The notes beneath the pieces are model-generated. The model was not told the origin of the DNA. It did not search any database and was given only the letters and a program-made list of their open reading frames with translations. The translations under genes and the position numbers were made by a program. Below, in pieces: positions 10,112 to 18,386 of a stretch of DNA of 64,000 nt. Position 1 is the stretch's first letter, and each line of letters opens with the position of its first letter. Origin of the DNA: Paenibacillus arenilitoris (GTDB taxonomy: Bacteria; Bacillota; Bacilli; Paenibacillales; Paenibacillaceae); the NCBI RefSeq assembly GCF_014705655.1, contig NZ_JACXIY010000042.1:1-64000 (forward strand). Reading direction: 5' to 3'.

Positions 10112-10761
10112 TGATGTTTTTAGAAATCGGCGCTATTTTTTCGGATGAAAAAGCTCGATTTTTATTTTTTTTCATATAAAAAAACCGTTTTCATGAATGG
10201 CGGCGATTATTACCGACGGATGCAAATAATGTCGAATGACACGGTCGCGTCAGCAATTTCCGGGACATCGGCCAATAGTCCCGTTTCGGGCGGACGAGGC
10301 ATGGATTTTTTTGCATAACTGGAAAAGCGGAAGAAAATTGGAAACGGAAACATCCTTTATTTAACAAGGGCAGCAATCGGTTTATAGCTATACTGAATGA
10401 GTCTGGAGGCGGATTGGCCATAAAAGTACATAAAGCGCTTTCAGCTGACAAAATTATCATTTTCGCACGCAAAAGCGGATTTGTTAATAAATATTAAATG
10501 GTTAAATTAGGAGCGAATTCTTATGAAAACCGTCTGCAAAATGAGAAGGAAAGGCTAAATGACAACATGTCTTTATTCCCTCAAGAATTGCGATAATCTA
10601 TGGCATACTAATCTCAAAGTTGAAGCTTGGCACAAAAAAAACATTATTTTTTACTAATATTAAAACTTCCTAATTATTGTTGTGTTAAATGTCGATTTGT
10701 AGCAATCTGAACTTACCGGAGGGGACGGAAATTGTAAGTTTGGAAATGGAGGATTTCGTCT
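10112..10761. other. AT-rich leader region upstream of the exopolysaccharide operon
   Basis: 650 bases with no supported gene. The plus-strand frame from about 10271 to 10497 is open and ends with protein-like sequence (HKALSADKIIIFARKSGF) but has no start. Poly-A/T tracts near 10160-10190 and 10632-10660 (a loose TTGGCA at 10627 followed by TACTAATAT at 10652, spacing not ideal) suggest that the operon promoter lies here; no riboswitch fold was recognised. Confidence 0.4.
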
Positions 10762-11061
10762 ATGGAAGTTTCGAATCAAGAGCAGAAGCGCGTAAGGCTG
10801 AAGCAATTTTTGAAAATATTATCCGAAGATCCTTCACTGGCAGGCGGGGAGAAGCTGCAGAACGCCGGTTCGCTCGCCGACCTCCTTGTTTACACCGGCT
10901 ATTATCCAAGAAACGACACCGTAGACATGGCGAAGGTCGTGTCGCTGCTCCTAAAGAAATTGGGTCACGAGGCTGGCTCGGAAGACATGGTGGAGCATGT
11001 CATTAACGGAGGAACGGTAGAGGAATTTATGAACAAATGGAAGGTAGGGGCGTCGGGGTAA
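10762..11061 (+). CDS. Small hypothetical protein at the head of the exopolysaccharide operon
   Basis: 99 residues, ATG at 10762 with GGAGG at 10749-10753. Predicted soluble and largely alpha-helical (KRVRLKQFLKILSEDPSLAG, DMAKVVSLLLKKLGHEAG, GTVEEFMNKWKVG), with no signal peptide or membrane segment. The family was not recognised. It lies ~150 bases before the Wzz-like gene on the same strand and could be a regulatory or scaffold protein of the exopolysaccharide operon; this rests on position only. The overlapping frame starting at 10689 lacks an RBS and becomes Arg-rich, so it was rejected. Confidence 0.6.
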   Translation: MEVSNQEQKRVRLKQFLKILSEDPSLAGGEKLQNAGSLADLLVYTGYYPRNDTVDMAKVVSLLLKKLGHEAGSEDMVEHVINGGTVEEFMNKWKVGASG

Positions 11062-11210
11062 AGGAGAAAGGGTGGAGGCGGTCGCTTCTATGCCATTCTC
11101 ATGCCCGGAAGTTCTCGTTTTGAATAACAATTATCTATATGTATTCATTAGGAATAATTCAGGACGAGTCGAAAAAAAGAAAGATTTAATGAGCAATGGA
11201 GGAGACCTTG

Positions 11211-11966
11211 TTGGAATTAAAACAATATTGGAATATCGTCAAAAGAAGGCTGCTATTAATTGCACTTATGATTATCGTCGTTTGTTCGGCCGTAGGCATT
11301 TACTCCTTCTTATTCATCAAACCGCAGTATACGGCTTCCGCTACGCTGATCGTCAATGACTTCAAGGACAGCGCCGAGCTGCTTCCGAGCATAGACGCAG
11401 GCTCCATTACCTCCACGATCGGGCTCATCAAAACCTACAAAGAGATCGTAAAAACGCCTAGCATGATGAAAAAAGTGCTTAACGAGTATCCGGATCTTGC
11501 AAACTCATACAGCGAGCTCAGCGGCAAGGTTAGCGTAGGCTCGGTATCCGAAACGCAAATTATGACCATTACCGCACGAGAGGACTCCTACGAGAAGGCG
11601 GCCAATATCGTCAACGCCGTTGCGACCGTCTTTCAAAAATCGGTTCCCGAGCTGATGAAAATCGACAATGTTTCCGTATTGGACCAGGCCGATCCGACCG
11701 AGAAGCGCGGCCCGGTGGCGCCGAATCCAATCATGAACATTGCCGTTGCCTTCATACTGGCCGCGATGGCGGGCATAGGCCTCGCTTTCCTGCTGGAGCA
11801 TTTGGATGACACGGTCAAGAACGAAGAAGACGTCGAGATGCTGCTTGGCGTTCCGGTGCTGACCTCGATTCCGAGGTTTAAAGAAAGCGACGCCGCCGAA
11901 CGAGGCACCACGACGACGATGACGCGAGGAACAGGGAGGGGTAGCAATGTCTCGCTTGACACGTAA
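11211..11966 (+). CDS. Wzz/YveK-type polysaccharide co-polymerase (capsular polysaccharide chain-length protein)
   Basis: About 251 residues. The frame is open from ATG 11196, but GGAGG at 11198-11202 fits TTG at 11211 (8-nt spacing) better, giving the typical start MELKQYWNIVKRRL. Two membrane helices flank an extracytoplasmic domain: LLLIALMIIVVCSAVGIYSF near the N-terminus and MNIAVAFILAAMAGIGLAFL near residue 180, preceded by the Pro-rich motif PVAPNP. The family sets chain length and activates the partner tyrosine kinase, here encoded by the next gene, whose start lies inside this one (20-bp overlap). In Firmicutes, membrane adaptor and BY-kinase are usually separate polypeptides, as here. 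Confidence 0.88.
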   Translation: MELKQYWNIVKRRLLLIALMIIVVCSAVGIYSFLFIKPQYTASATLIVNDFKDSAELLPSIDAGSITSTIGLIKTYKEIVKTPSMMKKVLNEYPDLANSYSELSGKVSVGSVSETQIMTITAREDSYEKAANIVNAVATVFQKSVPELMKIDNVSVLDQADPTEKRGPVAPNPIMNIAVAFILAAMAGIGLAFLLEHLDDTVKNEEDVEMLLGVPVLTSIPRFKESDAAERGTTTTMTRGTGRGSNVSLDT

Positions 11967-12639
11967 ATGGAATCTCATTACGGAACGAAATCCGGGTTCG
12001 CCCATCTCCGAAGGGTATCGTCTGCTGCGGACGAACATCGAGTTTGCGACGAACGACGATAAACCGCAAATCATTATGGTCTCCTCGTCTGAGCCGGGCG
12101 AAGGAAAAAGCACGACATGCGCCAATATGGCGGTCACATTCGCTCAAGCGAACAAACGGGTGCTGGTGATCGATGCGGATTTGCGAAAACCGGCGCAGCA
12201 CTACATCTTTTCCGTGTCCAACCATAAAGGCTTGACGACCGTCTTGTCCACCCGGCTGGAGCCGCAGGAGGTCATCCAGCGGACGAGTACGGACAATCTG
12301 TCGGTTCTCGCCGCGGGCCCGACGCCTCATAATCCGTCGGAGCTGCTGTCGTCGAAGGAAATGGGCGGCCTGCTTGAGACGTTGAGGCATGCCTACGACC
12401 TTATCATTATCGACACCCCGGCGATCATGTCCGTTACGGACGCTCAAATCGTTGCGGCGCAAAGCGACGGCGTCGTTCTGGTCATCGACTCGGGGAAGGT
12501 GAAGAAAGAGGTCGTGCTCAAAGCGAAGGCCTCCCTCGCGCATGTACAAGCCAATCTGATCGGCGCCGTACTCAACAACATTAGCCGCAAACAAGCGGAT
12601 TCCTATTCCTATTACTACAAAGCCGGCATCAACGCTTAG
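11947..12639 (+). CDS. CpsD/CapB-family BY-kinase (exopolysaccharide tyrosine autokinase)
   Basis: 230 residues, ATG at 11947 with GAGGGG upstream, overlapping the co-polymerase gene. Bacterial tyrosine kinase signatures: Walker A SSEPGEGKSTT (47-57), Walker A' VLVIDADLRKP, and Walker B LIIIDTP. The C-terminus carries the Tyr cluster YSYYY that is autophosphorylated in this family. The EGYRLLRTN motif near residue 22 is typical of the oligomerisation interface. The kinase acts at the inner face of the membrane with the Wzz-like adaptor and controls polymer assembly; in related species it also phosphorylates Ugd and priming transferases, both encoded in this operon. No protein tyrosine phosphatase gene is visible in the window. 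Confidence 0.92.
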   Translation: MSRLTRKWNLITERNPGSPISEGYRLLRTNIEFATNDDKPQIIMVSSSEPGEGKSTTCANMAVTFAQANKRVLVIDADLRKPAQHYIFSVSNHKGLTTVLSTRLEPQEVIQRTSTDNLSVLAAGPTPHNPSELLSSKEMGGLLETLRHAYDLIIIDTPAIMSVTDAQIVAAQSDGVVLVIDSGKVKKEVVLKAKASLAHVQANLIGAVLNNISRKQADSYSYYYKAGINA

Positions 12640-12828
12640 CGTCATTACATCAAGCAATAGCTGAGTTGGAACGGAAGGTAATGTCTCCTGCACCTCTATC
12701 ACCGGAGGCACTCGGTCATGCTGTGGGTCAATCGACCTTAGACGTTAATCGTCAAGGGCGTGACGTGAGGGGGGGTTAAATGCCCCGGCAGTTTTATTAT
12801 TACGCTTTTTTCTTCGGATTTTTTACTA

Positions 12829-12878
12829 AAAATCCGAGCTATGCTCTCAGGGACAAGGAAAGCATAGCTCGCATTTTT
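12829..12878 (+). terminator. Hairpin terminator or attenuator between kinase and galU
   Basis: A perfect 10-bp stem (GAGCTATGCT at 12836-12845 with AGCATAGCTC at 12861-12870), preceded by an A-run and followed by GCATTTTT, in the 291-base gap between the kinase and galU. It may end the regulatory pair's transcript or attenuate expression of downstream genes. No gene was found in this gap. Confidence 0.6.
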
Positions 12879-12930
12879 AGCGTCTCGATAAAATGCGATC
12901 AAAAAAAAATAGAGGATAGGGTGAAGTCAA

Positions 12931-13833
12931 TTGAAAAAAGTGAGAAAAGCCATTATTCCTGCTGCGGGACTCGGTACCCGGTTTTTGCCGGCGACGAAAG
13001 CAATGCCGAAAGAAATGCTTCCTATCGTTGATAAGCCCACCATTCAATACATCGTAGAAGAGGCCATCGAATCGGGCGTGGAAGACATCATCGTCGTGAC
13101 GGGCAAAGGCAAGCGAGCGATCGAGGACCACTTTGACAGCGCGTTTGAGCTGGAGTATACGCTCGAGAACAAAGGAAAGCTCGATATTTTGGAAAAAGTA
13201 AGAAAATCCTCCAATGTCAACCTCCATTATATAAGGCAAAAAGAAGCGAAAGGGCTTGGCCACGCCGTATGGTGCGCCCGCAATTTTATCGGGGACGAGC
13301 CGTTCGCCGTTCTGCTCGGCGACGATATCGTAGAAGCCGGCACGCCTTGCACCCGGCAGCTGATCGAGCAGTACGAGCTCACGCAGCGTTCGGTTATCGG
13401 CGTGCAAGCCGTTCATGCGGATCAGACGGACAGATACGGAATTGTCGATCCCGGCGAGACGATGGGCCGCCTGTATCAAGTGAAACGTTTTGTGGAGAAA
13501 CCGCCGAAGGGACAAGCTCCGTCCAACTTGGCCATTATGGGCCGCTATGTACTTACCCCGGAAATATTCGAATACTTAGGCCAGCAGGAAATCGGCGCCG
13601 GCGGAGAAATTCAGCTGACCGACGCGATCCAGAAGCTGAACGTGGATCAAGGCGTTTACGCCTACGATTTCCAAGGCAAGCGCTATGACGTGGGAGAAAG
13701 ACTCGGCTTTATTATGACGACCGTCGATTTTGCGCTCCGGAATAACGAACTTCGCCATCAGCTCCTGACCGAGCTTGGCGAATTGTTGGAAAGGGAGCAC
13801 GGGAAGCAATTGATCGGAATAGGAGGTGAATAA
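12931..13833 (+). CDS. galU: UTP--glucose-1-phosphate uridylyltransferase
   Basis: 300 residues. The start is TTG at 12931 with GAGGATAGGG upstream, giving MKKVRKAIIPAAGLGTRFLP. It makes UDP-glucose from glucose-1-phosphate and UTP. The nucleotide-binding motif AAGLGTRFLPATKAMPKEM (11-29), VDKPTIQYIVEEA, LLGDDI (UDP-sugar/metal site) and VEKP are all present, as is the conserved GxGGEIQLTDAI. Length matches GalU/GtaB. UDP-glucose feeds the glycosyltransferases and is the substrate for Ugd at 27701, so two steps toward UDP-glucuronate are encoded in this cluster. Confidence 0.95.
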   Translation: MKKVRKAIIPAAGLGTRFLPATKAMPKEMLPIVDKPTIQYIVEEAIESGVEDIIVVTGKGKRAIEDHFDSAFELEYTLENKGKLDILEKVRKSSNVNLHYIRQKEAKGLGHAVWCARNFIGDEPFAVLLGDDIVEAGTPCTRQLIEQYELTQRSVIGVQAVHADQTDRYGIVDPGETMGRLYQVKRFVEKPPKGQAPSNLAIMGRYVLTPEIFEYLGQQEIGAGGEIQLTDAIQKLNVDQGVYAYDFQGKRYDVGERLGFIMTTVDFALRNNELRHQLLTELGELLEREHGKQLIGIGGE

Positions 13834-13838
13834 CGACG

Positions 13839-14501
13839 ATGCAACCGCAGTACCGCGAAGAAGTCGCACTGAATACGCCTAGCGAATATCGATTTTCCTT
13901 GAATTCGGTATTGAAGAGAACCATTGACGTAACCGGTTCGCTGCTAGGCTTGATTCTGCTCAGCCCGTTGTTCGTTATCATTGCCGTTCTGATCAAAGTC
14001 GAGGATTCGAAAGGCTCCGTCTTGTTTTATCAAACGAGAATCGGCAAGAACGAGAAGCCGTTCCGGATGTATAAATTCCGCTCCATGGTAAGCAACGCGG
14101 AAGAAAAGCTGAAGGAGCTGCTCGCCCAGAACGAAATCGAGGGCGCCATGTTCAAGATGAAGAACGATCCGCGCATTACGAAGGTCGGGAAGTTCATCCG
14201 CAAGACGAGCATTGACGAGCTTCCGCAGCTGATCAACGTGCTTCGGGGCGAGATGTCCCTGGTCGGCCCGAGACCTCCCCTTGTCAGGGAAGTCGCGGAA
14301 TATACCGACTACGACAAGCTGCGTTTGACGGTTAAACCCGGCTGCACGGGTCTATGGCAGGTAAGCGGCCGCAATGAATTGAGCTTTAAGGAAATGGTCG
14401 AACTGGACTTGAAATATATTCAAAATCGGAGCGTCGTGTTTGACTTGATCATCATACTCAAGACATTCAGAGTGCTCTTTGGGGCAAAAGATGCTTTCTA
14501 A
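13839..14501 (+). CDS. Priming sugar transferase (undecaprenyl-phosphate hexose-1-phosphate transferase)
   Basis: 220 residues, ATG at 13839 with AGGAGGTG at 13822-13829. One N-terminal hydrophobic helix (SLLGLILLSPLFVIIAVLI, about 32-50) precedes the catalytic bacterial sugar transferase domain: KVEDSKGSVLFYQTRIG, FRMYKFRSM, DELPQLINVLRGEMSLVGPRP and GLWQVSGRN. This is the short monotopic PglC/EpsL-like form without the multi-helix WbaP N-terminal domain. It transfers the first sugar phosphate from a nucleotide sugar to undecaprenyl phosphate, starting each repeat unit. The exact sugar cannot be read from sequence; glucose is plausible since galU is adjacent. Confidence 0.93.
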   Translation: MQPQYREEVALNTPSEYRFSLNSVLKRTIDVTGSLLGLILLSPLFVIIAVLIKVEDSKGSVLFYQTRIGKNEKPFRMYKFRSMVSNAEEKLKELLAQNEIEGAMFKMKNDPRITKVGKFIRKTSIDELPQLINVLRGEMSLVGPRPPLVREVAEYTDYDKLRLTVKPGCTGLWQVSGRNELSFKEMVELDLKYIQNRSVVFDLIIILKTFRVLFGAKDAF

Positions 14502-14513
14502 GGCGGAAAACGG

Positions 14514-15770
14514 ATGAAAAAGATCATGTTTATTACGAATAGGCTGCCGTTTCCGAATACGGACGGCAGAAAAAACCTGCTTCAGCAATACATTCAGCAA
14601 ATCAAAGACATTTATCCCGAAAGCCAGATCGTGAACTTGTCCTTTGTCGACGACAAGAAGTACTTGAAGGACCGGCCGGATGCGATTTCCCGGCTTGAAT
14701 GTCTGGAGCTTCCGGGCATGGCCGAAAAGCTGTTCAACGCGCTGGTCTATTCCTTGCTCTTGCGGAAGTGGCCGCTTCAAGTATCGGTCTATTACTCCCG
14801 GAGAACGCATCGACAGATCAAACGGTTAATCGAGGAAGAGCAGCCGGATTTCATTCTTTACGATATGGTTCGCGTCGCGGAGTACGTTGCGGACGGAACC
14901 GGGCAACGAGTGCTCAGCTACGATGATCTGCTGTCGCTGCGCTATGAACGCCAGCTTCAATGGTTTCAGTACATTCCGTCCGTATTCGGCGGCTTTTCGG
15001 ACAAGCTCCCATCCGGGCTGGGGCGGTTTGCCAATTTGAAGTTCATTCAAAAATGGCTCGTCGCGTTCGAGAGCAAGCTGCTGCACAAGTACGAAAAGCA
15101 TGCAGCCCGCCATTTCCAGCATTTGATCTTCACATCGCCCAAAGAAGCGGAAACGTTCCGGCAAATCGTCAGCCATCGCTCTTGTCTCGGCATCCCGATG
15201 CGATTCGACCCGGAGGGATTGGCGGCGGGGAATCCCCGCCTGTACGACCGGAACAAGCTCGTCTTCGTCGGGAAGATGGACATTCCCCACAACAGCTCCG
15301 CGGTCGTTTTTTTCTGCGAGAAGATATGGCCAAGCATAAAGCGCAAGGCGCCCGACGCAACGTTCTATATCATCGGCAAAAGCCCGACCGCAGAAGTGCT
15401 AAGGCTGCAGAAGGACTATCCCGGAGTTGTCGTAACCGGCGAAGTGGATAACGTGAAGCGGGTCGTGAGCGATGCCGCCTTAATGATCGCTCCGCTTCTG
15501 TTCGGCACGGGAATCAAAACGAAGATCGTCGAGGCGATGTCTTGGGGCGTTCCGGTCGTAACGAATCCGATCGGCAGCGAAGGCATCAACGCCATCAATC
15601 ATGAGGATCTGTTCGTCTGCGAAACGGATGAGGAGATGGTGCAAAACGTGCTCCTGTTATTGAACAACGAAGAGATTAACGAAAAAGTTTCGCGCAATTC
15701 GATCCGTTACGTGACCCGTCATTTCAGCAGCTCCGTAACCCGCAAAAACCTGGAGCTGATTTTATCGTAA
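14514..15770 (+). CDS. GT4-type glycosyltransferase
   Basis: 418 residues, ATG at 14514, 12 bases after the priming transferase. GT-B fold: N-terminal acceptor-binding domain (FITNRLPFPNTDGRKNLLQQ) and a C-terminal donor-binding domain starting near residue 243 (KLVFVGKMDIPHNSSAV), with IAPLLFGTGIKTKIVEAMSW and VPVVTNPIGSEGI carrying the Glu and Gly residues typical of retaining GT4-like enzymes. It probably adds the second sugar to the lipid-linked repeat unit at the cytoplasmic membrane face. It resembles the Stp1-type sugar transferases of exopolysaccharide systems. Donor unknown. Confidence 0.85.
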   Translation: MKKIMFITNRLPFPNTDGRKNLLQQYIQQIKDIYPESQIVNLSFVDDKKYLKDRPDAISRLECLELPGMAEKLFNALVYSLLLRKWPLQVSVYYSRRTHRQIKRLIEEEQPDFILYDMVRVAEYVADGTGQRVLSYDDLLSLRYERQLQWFQYIPSVFGGFSDKLPSGLGRFANLKFIQKWLVAFESKLLHKYEKHAARHFQHLIFTSPKEAETFRQIVSHRSCLGIPMRFDPEGLAAGNPRLYDRNKLVFVGKMDIPHNSSAVVFFCEKIWPSIKRKAPDATFYIIGKSPTAEVLRLQKDYPGVVVTGEVDNVKRVVSDAALMIAPLLFGTGIKTKIVEAMSWGVPVVTNPIGSEGINAINHEDLFVCETDEEMVQNVLLLLNNEEINEKVSRNSIRYVTRHFSSSVTRKNLELILS

Positions 15771-15789
15771 GGCGATTGCGCCAAAGCAG

Positions 15790-17142
15790 GTGTTGGTTAT
15801 CCGAAATCTTGTCATTGCGCTATTCCTGTTGTCCTTGATGCTCTTGACGTACGACAGCTTGCCGTATATCCCTTTCTCGGTCTACCGGCCGGTATCGATG
15901 TTTCCGATGTTCCTTGCATCCGTCTTGCTCCTGCTGACCGACTTCAGGTTCAAGAAAGGGGATGTGTTTCTTCTCCTCTTCGTGATGTACAGCATCGGGC
16001 ATTCCTTGATCGCGGCCATGACGAACGGCGATATCGGCAGCAGCGCGTCGCATATTGTTACGCTGCTGTTCGGCCTGTCGATGTACCGGGTAACGGTATA
16101 TGTCGCCGAACAAGCGAGGAAAGATCCGGACGTTTTGAAGGGCATCGCCAAAAGCATCGCGATCGGTTTTATTCCTCCGCTCGCGGCCGGTTTTCTGCAG
16201 CTCGTCGATTCGTTCTTTATCCGCAGCGGATTTTCCGGCGTATTTACGGGATTATTCGCGGAAAAGGTGTACCTCAGAAGGATTCAGATGCTGTCGGGCG
16301 AGCCTTCATGGGCGGCGATCCATATGCTGAGCGGCGGGCTGATCATGTTTTTCCTGTACAAACGGGGCTTCCGCAAGCAGCTGCTCCTGTTCGTCGCCAC
16401 GATGTCGCTTATGGTGCTGTCCTTCTCGGCCTACGCCTATTCGGTGCTGCTGACCGCACTGGTCATTTATGTGCTGGCAACGAACAAGAACCGGGGCAAG
16501 ATGCTGGCCGTTCTGGCGGTCTGCGCCTTTGTCGTCGTCGTAGGCGTGCCTTATCTGATCGAAACGTTCAGGATAAGCGGCTATTTTACGCAGCGGTTCC
16601 AGTTCGATTTCAATCAATTGATCAATAACGACAATTCGTTTTTTATTCGGACGGTGTTTCCGGCCATCGGTTTTCTGGAATTTGCCAGACATCCGATTTT
16701 CGGAGTAGGCGGCGGTTTTTATTATACGGAATTTGCCTCCCTTCTACAGCAGCATTTCAGCAGCGGATTGAAGTTCACCGAAGTGTACGATCTTGTGTTT
16801 AATAAGCCCGATGCGGCCACGTCGAGAAATCTGGTGTCGAAGGTGTTCGCTGAGGAAGGCCTTATCGGGGTTATCCTATTCGGAGGGTTTCTAGTTTCGA
16901 TTTTTCGCAGCTGCGGGGCAAATCCGTATTCGAAATTCGCGTTTGCGTTATGCATCGCGCTCGTTATGAATTTTGATTCCTATGCTTTTCTGGATTTCTG
17001 GTTGTTGTTCGGGTTCATCCGCGGGGGTGGGTTCGAAACGGAAGCCTCGCGTACCGGCCTTCCCGTACGCGCTCCCGTTCGGGCAAAAGGCCTGATGCCG
17101 CCCGTTAGACCTATCTATAGCGAATGGAGACGAAAGGCATGA
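15790..17142 (+). CDS. Wzy-like polysaccharide polymerase / O-antigen ligase family membrane protein
   Basis: 450 residues. The start is probably GTG at 15790 (weak AGCAGG upstream; TTG at 15793 is an alternative). About ten hydrophobic segments (e.g. NLVIALFLLSLMLLTYDSLP, QLLLFVATMSLMVLSFSAY, MLAVLAVCAFVVVVGVPYLI) and one large loop near residues 270-370 containing FARHPIFGVGGGFY, which matches the HPxxGxGxG pattern of Wzy/WaaL proteins. Polymerisation of lipid-linked repeat units on the outer membrane face is inferred from this topology and from the neighbouring flippase. The Pro/Arg-rich C-terminal tail is unusual. It overlaps the next gene by an ATGA junction. Confidence 0.85.
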   Translation: MLVIRNLVIALFLLSLMLLTYDSLPYIPFSVYRPVSMFPMFLASVLLLLTDFRFKKGDVFLLLFVMYSIGHSLIAAMTNGDIGSSASHIVTLLFGLSMYRVTVYVAEQARKDPDVLKGIAKSIAIGFIPPLAAGFLQLVDSFFIRSGFSGVFTGLFAEKVYLRRIQMLSGEPSWAAIHMLSGGLIMFFLYKRGFRKQLLLFVATMSLMVLSFSAYAYSVLLTALVIYVLATNKNRGKMLAVLAVCAFVVVVGVPYLIETFRISGYFTQRFQFDFNQLINNDNSFFIRTVFPAIGFLEFARHPIFGVGGGFYYTEFASLLQQHFSSGLKFTEVYDLVFNKPDAATSRNLVSKVFAEEGLIGVILFGGFLVSIFRSCGANPYSKFAFALCIALVMNFDSYAFLDFWLLFGFIRGGGFETEASRTGLPVRAPVRAKGLMPPVRPIYSEWRRKA

Positions 17143-18383
17143 AGATCGTAATCGTAAACAGCTTGTACACTCCGCATATTATCGGCGGCGCGGAAATATC
17201 GACGCAAATTTTGGCCGAGACGCTTAGTTCGGCGGCCGACGTGCATGTGTTCACGACGGGCGGACAGAAGGGTAGCGCCGGCATCTCGTCGGAGCGGATT
17301 AACGGGGTTACGGTTCATCGCCTCCCCTACAACAATTTGTATTGGATTGGCGACGGGGAAGGCCGGGGCACGCTGCATAAGGTAGCCCGCAGGCTTGTCG
17401 ATATGTATAATCCGATGCAAATCGGGACCGTATCGCGCCTGCTCACGCAAATACGGCCGGATCTCGTCCATACGCAAAATCTGTCCGGGTTCGGGGCCGG
17501 GATCTGGTCGGCTTTCCACAAAGCGGGCGTGCCGATCGTGCATACGCTGCGGGATTATTCGCTTATCTCGCCCGTCAGCTCGCCTATAGAGAGTCCGTTA
17601 TTGGCGAGGTTGTACAAGCTGCCTTCCCTTGCGTTCAGCAAGCGGGTATCCGCGGTGGTCGGCATATCCTCGCATATTTTAAACCGGCATACGGAATCGG
17701 GCTTGTTCCCGAATGCGGAGCATCTGGTCATTCCGAACGCGGTGGAGGGCGAGATCGCCGCGGGCGAGAAGGATTTCGCACGCAAGCCGCTGCGCGTCGG
17801 TTATTTCGGCAGAATCGAGCAGGAGAAGGGCGTCAACGAAATCGTCGATGCCGTCCGCTCGCTGCCGAAAGAGAAGGTGGAGCGGCTCTATGTATGCGGC
17901 GAAGGCAAGCTGAAGGAAGAGCTCTCTGCAGCTTGCGGTGATGACGGACGCATCGTGTTCACCGGCAAAGTGAAGCCGGCCGAAGCGCGGGAGCTCATGG
18001 CCAAGGTGGACGTAACCGTCGTTCCCTCGATCTGGGAAGAGCCGTTCGGGCGGGTCATTATCGAATCCTATCAAGTCGGGACGCCCGTATACGCCTCGGC
18101 TGTAGGCGGAATCCCCGACGTCGTCATGAACCGCGGATTTCTGTTCGCGCCGGGCAGTTCGGGGGCGATCCAAGACAAGCTGATGGACTATTACCGCTAC
18201 TCGGCCGAAGAGAAACAAACGATTCAAAACCAATGCCTGGAGCACAGCCGCAAATTTACCAAGCAATCGCTGTTTGAACAGCATAAGGAATTGTATCAAT
18301 CGGTCATGCTCGGGCAATCCGGCCATGCACAATCGGAGAAGACGTTTTCCGGGAAAAACATGAAGGCCGGCGCGGGAAGGTAG
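17139..18383 (+). CDS. GT4-family glycosyltransferase
   Basis: 414 residues. The ATG at 17139 forms an ATGA overlap with the polymerase stop and has GGAG at 17126; the in-frame ATG at 17124 is less likely. The N-terminal domain starts MKIVIVNSLYTPHIIGGAE, a classical GT4 glycine-rich entry; the donor domain has VGYFGRIEQEKGVNEIVDAV, VPSIWEEPFGRVIIESYQVG and VYASAVGGIPDVV with the EPFG...E motif (retaining, NDP-sugar donor). It acts in the cytoplasm on the lipid-linked repeat unit. The C-terminal ~25 residues are polar and variable. Confidence 0.9.
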   Translation: MKIVIVNSLYTPHIIGGAEISTQILAETLSSAADVHVFTTGGQKGSAGISSERINGVTVHRLPYNNLYWIGDGEGRGTLHKVARRLVDMYNPMQIGTVSRLLTQIRPDLVHTQNLSGFGAGIWSAFHKAGVPIVHTLRDYSLISPVSSPIESPLLARLYKLPSLAFSKRVSAVVGISSHILNRHTESGLFPNAEHLVIPNAVEGEIAAGEKDFARKPLRVGYFGRIEQEKGVNEIVDAVRSLPKEKVERLYVCGEGKLKEELSAACGDDGRIVFTGKVKPAEARELMAKVDVTVVPSIWEEPFGRVIIESYQVGTPVYASAVGGIPDVVMNRGFLFAPGSSGAIQDKLMDYYRYSAEEKQTIQNQCLEHSRKFTKQSLFEQHKELYQSVMLGQSGHAQSEKTFSGKNMKAGAGR

Positions 18384-18386
18384 TCT

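Noticed and set aside
10191..10472. 93-codon minus-strand frame in the leader region
   Set aside because: No RBS, random-like composition, no recognisable domain.
10689..11006. 105-codon frame overlapping the 99-residue gene
   Set aside because: No RBS, and Arg-rich shadow sequence over most of its length.
12780..13031. 83-codon frame before galU
   Set aside because: Reads through the terminator hairpin and into galU in another frame.
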